Origin: CAZCPB01 sp044223975 | Lineage (GTDB): Bacteria; Planctomycetota; Phycisphaerae; Phycisphaerales; UBA1924 | Assembly: GCA_044223975.1 (NCBI GenBank) | Contig: JBGALI010000021.1 | Location: 1-64,000 of the forward strand | Direction of reading: 5' to 3' | DNA: 64,000 nucleotides | Shown: one piece after another, positions 6,757 to 15,757 of the stretch | Numbering within the stretch: position 1 is the first letter of the stretch | Layout of the letters: every line of letters begins with the position of its first letter | Position numbers and translations under genes: made by a program | Notes under the pieces: generated by a model | The model's input: only the letters and a program-made list of their open reading frames with translations | Databases searched by the model: none | What the model was told of the DNA's origin: nothing

Positions 6757-9348
6757 ATGGCCAAGCGGCACCACTCGAATCGCGTCTCCCACCCCGTGCG
6801 CAACACCTTTGCCTGCTCCGCGGCCGCCTTGGCCGTGACGGCCGGCGCTTCCTCGGGCCTGGCCCAGAACTCCGCCGCGGCGCCCGCCCACCCGGGCAAG
6901 AGCGCCAGCGGCGTGGTGCCCAGCCAGGGCTTCCCGGCCGCGAGCCAGGTCCAGGCCGGCGGCGGTGAAACCGCCACCGGCGGAGGGATGGTCCTTCACG
7001 GCGACCCCGGCACCGCCCGCCCCGGCACCACGGCGCAGAACGCCAAGGTGAAGGTGGACGACAACTTGGTGGTCGACCTGCACGTCAACGACGAGGACCT
7101 GGCCAACGTCCTCCAGATGCTCTCGATCCAGAGCCAGCGGAACATCGTCGCCAGCAACAACGTCAACGCCAAGGTCAAGGCCGACCTGTACGGCGTGACG
7201 TTCTACGAGGCCCTCGACGCCATCCTGCACGTCAACGGCTACGGCTACATCGACAAGGGCAACTTCATCTACGTCTACACGCTCGAGGAGCTCCAGCAGA
7301 TCGAGAAGGCGTCGCGGATCCGCGTCTCCAAGGTCATCAACCTCAACTACCTCAACGCCATCGACGCCGCCGAGTTCGTCAAGCCCCTGCTCTCCGACGG
7401 CGGGCAGATCAAGACCAACGGCAAGACCAAGGACTTCCCCAACGTCGCCAACGTGCCCGTCGGCAGCGACGAGTTCGCGAACACGTCGACGCTGGTGATC
7501 TACGACTACCAGAACCACGTGGACGAGATCGAGAAGCTGGTCAAGCAGATCGACCAGCGCCCCGCGCAGGTGCTCGTCGAGTCGACGATCCTCCAGACGT
7601 CGCTCACCGAGGACAACGCCTGGGGCGTTGACTTCTCGATCATCGGCGACCTCAGCTTCACCGACTTCGCCTCGCCCCTCACGGCCGTCGAGGGGCTGAT
7701 CGTCCCGACCAAGTCACCCTCCCCCGGCATCGCCGACGGCAAGGGCGGCGCGATCGTGAGCAGCTCCGGCAACACCGCGGGCCCGGGCACCCTCAAGCTC
7801 GGCCTCATCGACAACGACGTCGCCGTCTTCGTCAAGATGCTCGACGAAGTGACGGACACCAACATCCTCTCGAACCCCAAGATCCTCGCCCTCAACCGCC
7901 AGCCCTCGCGCGTCCTCGTCGGTCGCAAGGTCGGCTACCTCAACACGACCAGCACCGACACGACCACGACCCAGTCGGTCGAGTTCCTCGACACGGGCAC
8001 CCAGCTCTACTTCCGGCCCTTTGTCGCCACCGACGGCATGATCCGCATGGAGCTCAAGCCCTCGGTCTCGGAAGCGATCATCCGCGACAGCAAGGACTCG
8101 CAGGGCGCGACCGTGACCATCCCCGACGAGGTCACCAACGAGCTCACGACCAACGTGCTCGTCCGCGACGGCCAGACCATCGTGCTCGGCGGCCTCTTCA
8201 AGGAATCCACCCAGAGCGGCCGCCGCCAGGTGCCGTTCCTGGGCGACATCCCCTTCCTGGGCGCGGCGTTCCGCGGCCAGAACGACACGACCAAGCGCGA
8301 AGAGATCATCTTCCTCATCACGCCGTCGATCGTGAACGACTCCACCCTGGCCGACGCCGGCCAGAAGGGCAAGGACTACGTCGAGCGCGTCCGCGTCGGC
8401 ACCCGCGAGGGCCTGCTGCCCTGGAGCCGCGACCGCATGACGGGCATGAAGCTCATCGAGGCGCAGAAGGCCGCCGACGCCGGCAACACGCAGGAGGCCC
8501 TCTGGAAGATCCAGCAGTCGCTGGCCCTCAACCCGATGCAGCCGGACGCGATCGCCATGCGTGACCGCCTCGGCGGCGCCAAGCAGACCTGGCCCGACCG
8601 CAGCATCCTCGACTCGATCCTGAACAAGGAAGTGATGCTCAAGAGCGAGGCCCCCGCGGCCCCGCAGGACAACGCCGTCGAGAGCCTGAACCAGACGTTC
8701 TCGATCGACAGCGTGATCGGCCCGTCGACCGTCGACCCCGGCAAGCCCGTGTCGAACGTCGACACCGAGCAGGCCGTGCCGGTCGAGGTGCTGCCCGTCG
8801 AGGTGCAGCCGGCCGCGTCCGAGCCCGTCAACGTCGAGCCGACCAACGTTGAACCCAGCAGCACTGAACCGACCAGCACCGAACCCACCAACGCCGAGCC
8901 GGTCGAGGTTCAGCCCGTCGATGAGCAGCCGGTCGAGCCGGCCGACGAACTCGCCCCGGCCGAGCAGCCCCAGCCGTTCTTCCAGCCCGCTCCGCTCCCG
9001 GAAACCGAGCCCGCGGCCGAGCCCCACCAGTCCGAGCCGACCCCGTCCGACGCCCAGCCCGCGCAGAACCCCAACCAGAACGAGGAAGTCGCCCCGGGCA
9101 AGGAGTTGGCGCCCGCGTATTCGACGCAGCCGCTCAACCCGAGCCTTCCCCCGACCGATAGCCATGACGCCCAGCCGGTCGAGCCCAAGCACTCGCCGGT
9201 CGACCCCAAGGGCGCCTCGGTCGGCGTGAACCCCGCCGCCCGCGAGATCGTCGCTCAGCTCAACAAGTTCGTGACCTGGTGCGAGACCGTGTTCAACCAG
9301 GCCGAGTCGCACAAGACCACGCTCTCCTCCGCCCAGCGTCAGCGCTGA
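6757..9348 (+). CDS. Secretin (type II secretion / type IV pilus outer-membrane channel)
   Basis: A protein of 863 residues from ATG 6757, with a signal peptide of about 36 residues (Ala-rich, cut near GLAQ). Residues about 97-270 hold periplasmic N domains (VVDLHVNDEDLANVLQMLS, then NLNYLNAIDAAEFVKPLL). The secretin core runs from about 271 to 530 and has the diagnostic VPFLGDIPFLGAAFRG (about 491-506) and REEIIFLITPSIV. A short TPR-like stretch follows (about 565-605). Then comes a tail of about 220 residues dominated by Glu-Pro repeats (EPTNVEPSSTEPTSTEP and similar). The tail is unusual and may reach the S-layer or cell wall. The protein is the exit pore for the pseudopilins encoded upstream. 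Confidence 0.93.
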   Translation: MAKRHHSNRVSHPVRNTFACSAAALAVTAGASSGLAQNSAAAPAHPGKSASGVVPSQGFPAASQVQAGGGETATGGGMVLHGDPGTARPGTTAQNAKVKVDDNLVVDLHVNDEDLANVLQMLSIQSQRNIVASNNVNAKVKADLYGVTFYEALDAILHVNGYGYIDKGNFIYVYTLEELQQIEKASRIRVSKVINLNYLNAIDAAEFVKPLLSDGGQIKTNGKTKDFPNVANVPVGSDEFANTSTLVIYDYQNHVDEIEKLVKQIDQRPAQVLVESTILQTSLTEDNAWGVDFSIIGDLSFTDFASPLTAVEGLIVPTKSPSPGIADGKGGAIVSSSGNTAGPGTLKLGLIDNDVAVFVKMLDEVTDTNILSNPKILALNRQPSRVLVGRKVGYLNTTSTDTTTTQSVEFLDTGTQLYFRPFVATDGMIRMELKPSVSEAIIRDSKDSQGATVTIPDEVTNELTTNVLVRDGQTIVLGGLFKESTQSGRRQVPFLGDIPFLGAAFRGQNDTTKREEIIFLITPSIVNDSTLADAGQKGKDYVERVRVGTREGLLPWSRDRMTGMKLIEAQKAADAGNTQEALWKIQQSLALNPMQPDAIAMRDRLGGAKQTWPDRSILDSILNKEVMLKSEAPAAPQDNAVESLNQTFSIDSVIGPSTVDPGKPVSNVDTEQAVPVEVLPVEVQPAASEPVNVEPTNVEPSSTEPTSTEPTNAEPVEVQPVDEQPVEPADELAPAEQPQPFFQPAPLPETEPAAEPHQSEPTPSDAQPAQNPNQNEEVAPGKELAPAYSTQPLNPSLPPTDSHDAQPVEPKHSPVDPKGASVGVNPAAREIVAQLNKFVTWCETVFNQAESHKTTLSSAQRQR

Positions 9349-9404
9349 GCACGCCCGGAAAACTCGGGCGTCGTGAAGGGGAGCCCAGCAAGGGAGTTCT
9401 CACC

Positions 9405-10631
9405 ATGACGACCCGCACGCGTACGAACCACAGGGCGGCCGCACGAACCATCGGGGCGTGCGCCGCCCTCTTCGTTTGCTTCCTCGGCGGCTGCGGGATG
9501 CAGGGCAACTTCACCGCCGAGCACCAGTCCCGCGCCAAGGAGCGCATGCTCGAGATCAAGGCCGCCACCGAGTGGCAGACCGCCAACCAGGCCTTCCTGG
9601 CCGGCGACCTCGAGAAGGCCGAGAAGGCCGTCAACCGCTCGATCTCGATCAACGGCAACGTGTGCAAGAGCCACGTGCTCCACGGGCGCATCCTCATGGA
9701 GAAGGGCGAGATCGACGCGGCCATGAAGGCCCTCTCCAAGGCCGCCGCCCTCGACCCCAACAGCCCCGATGCGCCCTACTACCTGGCCATCGCGTTCGAG
9801 CGCATCCAGCAGTCCGAGACCGCGCTTGAGAACTACCGCAAGGCCGCGGACCTCGACCCCGCCAACCCGCAGTACGCCATCGCGACCGCCGAGATGCTCG
9901 TCGACCTCAAGCGCCTCGACGAGGCCGAGCAGTACCTCAACTCGCGCGGCGGGACCTTCGAGCACAACGCCGGCGTCAAGCAGACGCTCGGGCACATCGC
10001 CATGATGAAGGGCGATGCCAAGCAGTCCGTGGCCCTCTTCAGCGAGTCGCACCTGCTCGCCCCGGACGACATCGCCATCACCGAGGACCTGATCCGCGCC
10101 CAGATCGCCAGCGGTCAGTTCGGAGATGCCGAGTACAACCTGGCCAAGATCCTCCACGACGACACCACCTTCCAGCGCCGTGACCTTCAGCACCTCCGCG
10201 TCCGCTGCCTGGTCGAGGTCCAGCGCCCCATGGAAGCACGCGAACTGCTCATCAAGCTCACCAACGGCGACGCCGGCCAGGCCGACGTGCAGGCATGGAT
10301 CGAACTCGCCAACGTCGCGTACCAGCTCAACGACCCGATCCGCGTCCGCCAGGCCGCGGCGCGCGTCGTCGCGATCGCCCCGCGCCGCGTCGAGGGCCAC
10401 CTCATGCAGGGCCTCCAGCTCCAGCGTGAAGGCAAGCTCGAGGAAGCCCGCCAGGCGTTCATCAAGGCCGTCGCGGCCGAGCCCAGCGCCCGCACGCTCA
10501 TCATGCTCGGCATGGTGGACCAGAAGCTCAGCAAGAACGACGAGGCCGCACGCTGCTTCGCCAAGGCCGCGGAACTCGATCCGACCAACCAGAACGCCAA
10601 GTCGCTCCTGGCCGCCGTCAAGACGGACTGA
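9405..10631 (+). CDS. TPR lipoprotein of the secretin cluster
   Basis: A protein of 408 residues with a lipoprotein signal (ACAALFVCFLGGC, lipobox LGGC). It is then almost all tetratricopeptide repeats, e.g. FLAGDLEKAEKAVNRSISIN and APYYLAIAFERIQQSETALENYRKAADLDPANPQ. Start ATG 9405 follows AGGGAG. It lies 56 bases after the secretin and ends with a terminator, so it is the last gene of that unit. By analogy with PilF/PilW-type pilotins it may help secretin assembly or membrane targeting; this is inferred from architecture and context. It is longer than typical pilotins (about 250 residues). Confidence 0.8.
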   Translation: MTTRTRTNHRAAARTIGACAALFVCFLGGCGMQGNFTAEHQSRAKERMLEIKAATEWQTANQAFLAGDLEKAEKAVNRSISINGNVCKSHVLHGRILMEKGEIDAAMKALSKAAALDPNSPDAPYYLAIAFERIQQSETALENYRKAADLDPANPQYAIATAEMLVDLKRLDEAEQYLNSRGGTFEHNAGVKQTLGHIAMMKGDAKQSVALFSESHLLAPDDIAITEDLIRAQIASGQFGDAEYNLAKILHDDTTFQRRDLQHLRVRCLVEVQRPMEARELLIKLTNGDAGQADVQAWIELANVAYQLNDPIRVRQAAARVVAIAPRRVEGHLMQGLQLQREGKLEEARQAFIKAVAAEPSARTLIMLGMVDQKLSKNDEAARCFAKAAELDPTNQNAKSLLAAVKTD

Positions 10632-10664
10632 GTCCCTCGTCTTAGCGCACCCCGGCTCGACCAG

Positions 10665-10692
10665 CGCCCGCGCCTCCAGCGCGGGCGTTTTT
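10665..10692 (+). terminator. Terminator after the secretin/TPR unit
   Basis: A 9-bp perfect stem (CGCCCGCGC / GCGCGGGCG) with a 5-base loop is followed by five T. It stands 33 bases after the TPR lipoprotein stop. Confidence 0.92.
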
Positions 10693-10736
10693 CTGCGCGG
10701 GCCGCGCGGCCGCCCGCCGGCGCGCAACAATCCCGC

Positions 10737-11489
10737 GTGACACTCGGCATCATGGGCGCCATGCCCGAAGAGGTTTCGTCGATCGTCGCCGCCATGGGCG
10801 CGGTCACCGCGCGCACCGTGGCCGGGCGTGCCTTCCGCCTCGGGCGCCTGCGCGGCTACGACGCCGTGGTGGTCGAGTCCCGCTGGGGAAAGGTTGCCGC
10901 GGCAACCACGGCCACGCACCTCATCTCCACCTTCGGGGTCTCGCACATCGTCTTTACCGGTGTCGCCGGGGCGATCGACCCGGCGCTGCGCATCGGGGAC
11001 ATCGTCGTCGCCCGCGATCTGTACCAGCACGACCTGGACGCCTCGCCGATCTTCCCGCCGATGCAGATCCCGCTCCTGGGAGTCACGGCGCTCCGCGCCG
11101 ATCCTGAACTGTCGCGGCGCCTCGCCGCCGCGGCCGCGGCTTTCGTGGCCGACGGGCTCAACCGGGCGATCCCCGCCGCGGCCCGCGCCGAGTTTGGCAT
11201 AACGGTCCCGCGCATCGCGGTCGGAGATGTCGCGACCGGCGACCGGTTCTTCTCAAGCGCCGGCGCGGCCGCCGATCTGCGGCGCCGCCTGCCCTCGGCC
11301 CTTTGCGTCGAGATGGAGGGCGCCGCTGTCGCCCAGGTCTGCCACGAGCACGGCGTTCCCTTCGCCGTCGTGCGCACGATCAGCGACGCCGCCGACCACG
11401 CGGCTCACATCGATTTCCCCCGGTTCCTGGGCGCGATCGCCGGCGCTTACGCCATCGGTGTCGTGGATCGGTTCCTCAGCGCACAGTGA
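10737..11489 (+). CDS. mtnN: 5'-methylthioadenosine/S-adenosylhomocysteine nucleosidase
   Basis: Cleaves adenine from MTA and SAH in the methionine salvage and activated methyl cycles. A protein of 250 residues starting at GTG 10737. The N-terminal LGIMGAMPEEV aligns so that Glu12 is the catalytic acid known in E. coli Pfs. FTGVAGAIDPALRIGDIVVA is the phosphorylase fold motif. CVEMEGAAVAQVC holds the substrate-binding Met-Glu, and RTISDAAD holds the catalytic Asp. It lies between the terminator of the secretin unit and a convergent gene that starts at the next base, so it is a single gene. Confidence 0.9.
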   Translation: MTLGIMGAMPEEVSSIVAAMGAVTARTVAGRAFRLGRLRGYDAVVVESRWGKVAAATTATHLISTFGVSHIVFTGVAGAIDPALRIGDIVVARDLYQHDLDASPIFPPMQIPLLGVTALRADPELSRRLAAAAAAFVADGLNRAIPAAARAEFGITVPRIAVGDVATGDRFFSSAGAAADLRRRLPSALCVEMEGAAVAQVCHEHGVPFAVVRTISDAADHAAHIDFPRFLGAIAGAYAIGVVDRFLSAQ

Positions 11490-11960
11490 TCACCCCGGCG
11501 CGTCGAGCGGAACCGGCGTCATCGACACCCGTCCCTCGTGCACTCCCGCCAGGTATGCCGCCACGCTGAGCCGCACCGAGATTGTCCGGAGCCGCTCCGC
11601 CGCTTTCACCAGGTCGGCCCTCTGCGCCTCACGGACCCGCGACGACGGGATCGACAGCTTCTTCCCGTAGTACCCGCACGACTCGTGCGCAATCAGCACC
11701 ACGCACTCCAGCTCGTGCGATCGCACCAGGAACGCGATCTGCTCTTCCAGGCTCTCCTGATCGCGCATCGACTCCACGTGCCCCGCCAGCACCCCCGGGC
11801 CCCCGGGCACGACCAGCCGGTCGTACCGCGGCAGCCCCAAGTGGCCGTGCAGAAACTCGTCGAACTGCTCGTTGTACCGGCCGTCCGAGCAGTAAATCGC
11901 GGCCGCGCCGATCCGCCGGGGGTCGAACGGGATCGTGGATTGCCAGTGCGCCCCTCCCAT
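11490..11960 (-). CDS. Carbonic-anhydrase-like protein (beta-CA superfamily)
   Basis: A protein of 156 residues. It shows two cysteine-centred motifs in beta-carbonic-anhydrase order: AAIYCSDGRYNEQ (Cys-x-Asp-x-Arg zinc and dyad motif) and VVLIAHESCGYYG (His-x-x-Cys). LVVPGGPGVLAG sits between them. It is shorter than usual beta-CAs (about 200). This fits the small Pro_CA-like families whose activity is unproven. It is tail-to-tail with mtnN with no gap. ATG 11960 has no good ribosome site, so the start is the weak point; the frame stays open to 12140. Confidence 0.7.
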   Translation of the reverse strand: MGGAHWQSTIPFDPRRIGAAAIYCSDGRYNEQFDEFLHGHLGLPRYDRLVVPGGPGVLAGHVESMRDQESLEEQIAFLVRSHELECVVLIAHESCGYYGKKLSIPSSRVREAQRADLVKAAERLRTISVRLSVAAYLAGVHEGRVSMTPVPLDAPG

Positions 11961-12106
11961 GCCCGATTGTTGGCCGCCTGCGCCCCGGTATTTCAGGGAC
12001 AAAGCTCGACGCGGCAAGCCCGTCCCGCCCCTAGTGAGCGGTGGGGCGGTCGTGGAGGTGGCAGCCGCGCAGCACACCCGAGCGGAATAGGTACCCGCGC
12101 CCGCCG

Positions 12107-12595
12107 TCACGCGCTTGGGTTGCGGAGGTACTTGGTCCACCCGTCCGACTCCGCCGCCGCGCGCAACGCTTCGTTTCGCTCCACAAGCAGCGACCGCATG
12201 TACCCGGCGAGGTACACCCCATCGAATACCGCGCCCACGACGCCCAGCGGGGACGCGAAGCGCAGGTCGTCTTCCATCCGGGTGCGGCCGGGGGCGATCT
12301 CGGTAAAGCGGTGCGTATGACGCAGCCAGCGGAAGGGCCCCTTGGACATCTCGTCAATGAAGAATCGCGGCCGATCGAACGCGGTGATCCGCACGCTCAA
12401 CCGCCAGAGTCGACCAAGGTGGCGTGCCTCCCAGGTGACCCCATCCTGGAACGACAACAGACCGTTGGTCGTGCCCTCTACCGCCCGCTCCCCCGTGCGT
12501 TGCATCGATTCGACGTGGAACCCGACGTGCCGCGCCAGGTCGAAGCAGCGCTCGGCCGGGGCGGCGATCTCGGTGGTGAGCGTGACGATGGCCAT
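12107..12595 (-). CDS. SRPBCC (START-like) family protein
   Basis: A protein of 162 residues beginning MAIVTLTTEIAAPAERCFDL, the typical first strand and helix of the SRPBCC ligand-binding fold. Later features are HVESMQRTGERAV, a central TWEARHLGRLWRLSVRI strand pair, THRFTEIAPGRTRMEDDLRF, and a long C-terminal helix (VLLVERNEALRAAAES). Such proteins bind hydrophobic ligands, or act as cyclases or aromatases; the ligand here is unknown. It is close to the Pfam polyketide-cyclase-like group often found near NAD-dependent epimerases, but no partner is present here. It is divergent from the next gene. Confidence 0.8.
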   Translation of the reverse strand: MAIVTLTTEIAAPAERCFDLARHVGFHVESMQRTGERAVEGTTNGLLSFQDGVTWEARHLGRLWRLSVRITAFDRPRFFIDEMSKGPFRWLRHTHRFTEIAPGRTRMEDDLRFASPLGVVGAVFDGVYLAGYMRSLLVERNEALRAAAESDGWTKYLRNPSA

Positions 12596-12743
12596 CGCGG
12601 TCGAGCTCCGGGCTCCGGCGCGGGCGCGGTGCCCACGCGGATCGTGCTTGAATTGACCCCCTACATCGGTAAGATGTGCTGTCGGCCTGAACGGCCGCAC
12701 GCCCCGCGCCGCATCGAATACGGGCTTCGGCGCACTTCACCAC

Positions 12744-13838
12744 ATGTCAGACCCACGAGTTCGACGTGAGATCGCGCTCCGCGCGGCACAGTTGATGTAC
12801 GCGCGCGAAGAGTCGGAATACTTCACCGCCAAGCGCAAGGCCGCCAAAGCCGTCGGAGGCTCCGACCGCGTCCGCGACCTGCCCTCCAACGCCGAGATCC
12901 GCGAGCAGATCCTGCTGCTCGCCGACCTCGTCGAAGGCGAGGGGCGGCTGCGCGAGCTGGAAGCGATGCGCCTCGAGGCGCTCCGATTTCTTAGGTTGCT
13001 CGAACGCTGGAAGCCGCGTGTCATCGGAAGCGTCCTGACCGGGCACGTCAGGCGCGGCTCGGACATCGACCTGCACGTGTTCTGCGACAGCCCCGCCCTG
13101 ATCGCCGACGTGCTGACGGCCGAAGGCTACGCGTGCGAGGTGGAGCGCAAGAGAGTTCTGAAGCACCACGAGGAGCGTGTGTTCACGCACATCCACGTGC
13201 GCTCACGCCACCCCGTCGAGCTGACGGTCTACGCCTCCGACAAGGCGAGCTACCCGTTCAAGAGCTCGATCACGGGAAAGCGCATCGAGCGTGCCGACGC
13301 CGCCGAGCTTGGAGCGGTGCTCCGCGACGCCAACCCCCAGCTCGACATCGACGCCGCGCTGGCGCGAGAAGAAGAGGAGGAGAGCGTCTGGGACCTCTAC
13401 GAATCGCTCCTGCGCCCGCTGGAGAGCGTGCGCCAGAGCCGCGCCTTCCACCCCGAGGGCGACGCGCTCTTTCACAGCCTGCAGGTCTTCGAGCTGGCCC
13501 GCGACGCCCGCGGGTACGACCAGGAGTTCATGCTCGCGGCACTCCTGCACGACGTCGGCAAGGGGATCGACCCCTCCGACCACGTCGGCGCCGCGCTGGC
13601 CGCGCTCGACGGCGCGATCACGGAGCGCACGGCATGGCTCATCGAGCACCACATGGACGCCCACGCCTACCGCGCGGGCACGCTCGGCGCTCGCGCCCGG
13701 CGCCGGCTCGAGCAGTCCGAAAACTTTGAGGACCTGCTCCTTCTGAATGAAATGGACCGCGCCGGGCGTGTGCCCGGCGCGGTCGTCCCGACGTTGGATG
13801 AGGCGATCTCGATGCTCCGCGCGCTCGACGACGGATGA
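12744..13838 (+). CDS. Nucleotidyltransferase-HD domain fusion protein
   Basis: A protein of 364 residues. After a helical N-terminus (1-90) it has a polymerase-beta-type nucleotidyltransferase core: GSVLTGHVRRGSDIDLHVF, with metal-binding Asp107 and Asp109. A conserved HHEERVFTHIHV and HPVELTVYA segment follows. The C-terminal part (about 235-350) is an HD phosphohydrolase domain with His244, the HD pair 269-270 in ALLHDVGKG, and the EHHMDAH stretch. The fusion recalls CCA-adding enzymes with HD domains, but the order and the short NTase core differ. A role in tRNA or nucleotide repair, or in signalling, is only inferred. Confidence 0.8.
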   Translation: MSDPRVRREIALRAAQLMYAREESEYFTAKRKAAKAVGGSDRVRDLPSNAEIREQILLLADLVEGEGRLRELEAMRLEALRFLRLLERWKPRVIGSVLTGHVRRGSDIDLHVFCDSPALIADVLTAEGYACEVERKRVLKHHEERVFTHIHVRSRHPVELTVYASDKASYPFKSSITGKRIERADAAELGAVLRDANPQLDIDAALAREEEEESVWDLYESLLRPLESVRQSRAFHPEGDALFHSLQVFELARDARGYDQEFMLAALLHDVGKGIDPSDHVGAALAALDGAITERTAWLIEHHMDAHAYRAGTLGARARRRLEQSENFEDLLLLNEMDRAGRVPGAVVPTLDEAISMLRALDDG

Positions 13839-13863
13839 GCGGCAGCGCACCGAGGCCGCGGGT

Positions 13864-15336
13864 TCAGCAACCGGCGACGAAGTGGTACGCGAACAGGTCG
13901 AAGTCGTCCCCGTTCACGAAGCCATTGCCGTCAAAGTCGGCCGACGGGTCGCCCGCCTCGAACGCGCTCACGAAGATGTCAAAGTCGACACCGTTCACGA
14001 ACGAACTGTCGTCGATGTCCGCCGGGCACAGCGGGAGCAGGAAGTTCTGCCCCACCGAGTGTCCGAGGGCAAATCCCGCGGCGTTCCCGTCTTCGGCGTC
14101 CATCCGGAAGTGAACGCCCAGGTACACGCGGCTCAGGCCGTTCTCGATCGCCGCCTCGGAGAAGCTGTGGAACGTCCGCGGCGGGTGCGACGGGAGCCCG
14201 TGGTAATAGGGGTCTTCGGAGTCGACGGTGAACGTAATGTTGTCGGTATGGAAGAACTCTGCCATCACGCCCGCGTGCGCCGCGCCGAACGTGGCGTGCC
14301 CCGAGACGTACGCCGGGAACGGCGGCGTGAACGGGTTGAGCGGCTTCCAGTTCGGATCGGCGGTGGTCGCGGCGTTGCCGTCGGTGTCGGCCTTCCAGAT
14401 AGCCGTGGCCGGGCGCCACAGGTCGATGTTCGTGCCGTACTTCATGTCCCAGGCGACAACGGCCGCGTCGCCCATCGCCAGCCCCACGAGCGCGAACAGT
14501 CGGGCGTTCTGGGAGAGCGAGAGCGCGTGCTCCTCAGACACGATGCGCGTGATTGCGAAGAGGTGGCCCGGCGGCTTGTACGTCCCGTTGAGGTCGTTGG
14601 CCCAGAAGAAGGCGATCCGCGTCTGCTCGGCGGTGCGCACCGCGCTATTCAGGGAGCCATAATCCTTCACCTCGTTGAGCTGCTGCGCGTACTCGGGGCT
14701 GGCGAGCAGTTCGCTCATCACCGAGTGGCCCAGGGGGCCGCTGTTGCGGAACTGCGTGCTCGAGGGCATGCAGAACGGCGCAACGTGCACCCACTCGTTG
14801 CTGCAGACGAAGCTGCTCGCTGACGTGGGGATGTAGTCGCCGGGGTTCGAGCCGAACGTGTACGGCTCGGCGTTCTGGGAGCCGTCCTCCGAACGCAGCG
14901 TGATGCACGCCGCCGCCGCGGCTTCACCCACCGCGATCCCCGCGTCCTTGTCAGGACCGTTGGGGATAAGCGCCAAGCGTGCCGCGTAGGTGTTGTTCAA
15001 CGACGTCGTGGAATTGGGGAACAGCGTCAGCATCACGCCGTGCGCCGCGGCGGCCACCGCGGCTTCCCTCGAGGCCGTCGGCGGGGCGTCAATGAACGAG
15101 TAGTACGGCTGGTGCGTGCGATCGATCGAGTTCACCGCCTCGTACACGGCGATCTGCGTCATGGCGCCGGCCCGGGCCAAAGGGCAGGGGCAGCCCGTGC
15201 CGTAGTCCAGACGGAACGCCGACAGCAGCACGTTGTTCCAATAGATCACTTCATCCGCCGCCATCGCCGGAGCCGCCAGCGAGGCAGCGCCCAGGCCGAT
15301 GAGCAGCAACCCGCTCACGCGTGCATTCGAAGCCAT
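13864..15336 (-). CDS. Exported vanadium-haloperoxidase/PAP2-like enzyme with dockerin-like tail
   Basis: A protein of 490 residues from ATG 15336, with a purine-rich ribosome site (AGAGGAAATC). Signal peptide 1-27. The body carries the vanadium chloroperoxidase/acid phosphatase layout: IDLWRPATAIW (Arg-Pro motif), PAYVSGHATFGAAHAGV (Ser-Gly-His motif) and SRVYLGVHFRMD (Arg and His motif). The last about 55 residues hold two Asp-rich repeats (CPADIDDSSFVNGVDFDIF and DPSADFDGNGFVNGDDFDLF). These look like planctomycete dockerin-type calcium loops. It probably oxidises halides or removes phosphate outside the cytoplasm; the substrate is unknown. Confidence 0.85.
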   Translation of the reverse strand: MASNARVSGLLLIGLGAASLAAPAMAADEVIYWNNVLLSAFRLDYGTGCPCPLARAGAMTQIAVYEAVNSIDRTHQPYYSFIDAPPTASREAAVAAAAHGVMLTLFPNSTTSLNNTYAARLALIPNGPDKDAGIAVGEAAAAACITLRSEDGSQNAEPYTFGSNPGDYIPTSASSFVCSNEWVHVAPFCMPSSTQFRNSGPLGHSVMSELLASPEYAQQLNEVKDYGSLNSAVRTAEQTRIAFFWANDLNGTYKPPGHLFAITRIVSEEHALSLSQNARLFALVGLAMGDAAVVAWDMKYGTNIDLWRPATAIWKADTDGNAATTADPNWKPLNPFTPPFPAYVSGHATFGAAHAGVMAEFFHTDNITFTVDSEDPYYHGLPSHPPRTFHSFSEAAIENGLSRVYLGVHFRMDAEDGNAAGFALGHSVGQNFLLPLCPADIDDSSFVNGVDFDIFVSAFEAGDPSADFDGNGFVNGDDFDLFAYHFVAGC

Positions 15337-15478
15337 GTGATTTCCTCTCTCTCTTCTTCTCTCTCTAGTCCCGGGCGAACACCCCGCGCATTCACCGGCC
15401 CTCGCCACCTCGGCTCCGCTGGGAGTGGAGACCGGAGGTGGTCAGACGGTGCTGCGGGAGGAATTCACCCCACGGACA

Positions 15479-15507
15479 AAGATACTTCAGCAGACTGATT
15501 TGACCAA
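15479..15507 (-). promoter_or_regulatory. Sigma-70-like promoter of the haloperoxidase gene
   Basis: On the minus strand TTGGTC (15507-15502), a 17-base spacer, and TATCTT (15484-15479) lie about 140 bases before the ATG at 15336. The surrounding stretch is AT-rich for this genome. Good hexamers and spacing, but not tested. Confidence 0.45.
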
Positions 15508-15757
15508 GAATAATTACAATTCCCGCGAGAAACCGCGCACGAGAGCTCTCTTTGCATGAAGTTGAATTCAGGCACATGAGGCCCAATCGACCGGGATGTA
15601 AGGGTTTTGTGAGTGACCAAGAAAGGCCGGTCCCCTCTCAGCCACCACCGACTTCATTGCGACCTCCGAGCCGCTGAGTGGATCGCTCCTGAAATGTTCC
15701 CGGACGATTCCCCAAGCCGGTGATCCGAGAAGATAGTCAAACCGGAAGGAGGGTTTC
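15508..15757. other. Divergent intergenic region
   Basis: The rest of the space between the haloperoxidase and the PDZ lipoprotein genes. It is relatively AT-rich around 15510-15620 and probably holds promoters in both directions. No coding signal was seen. The ribosome site of the rightward gene (GGAAGGAGGG) ends it. Confidence 0.45.

Noticed and set aside
6151..7518. Long minus-strand frame opposite the secretin gene
   Set aside because: It is Val/Asp/Gly-biased shadow coding caused by high third-position GC of the secretin gene.
7714..9312. A 532-codon minus-strand frame opposite the secretin C-terminus
   Set aside because: Mirror of the EP-repeat tail, with no start signal and no protein-like motif.
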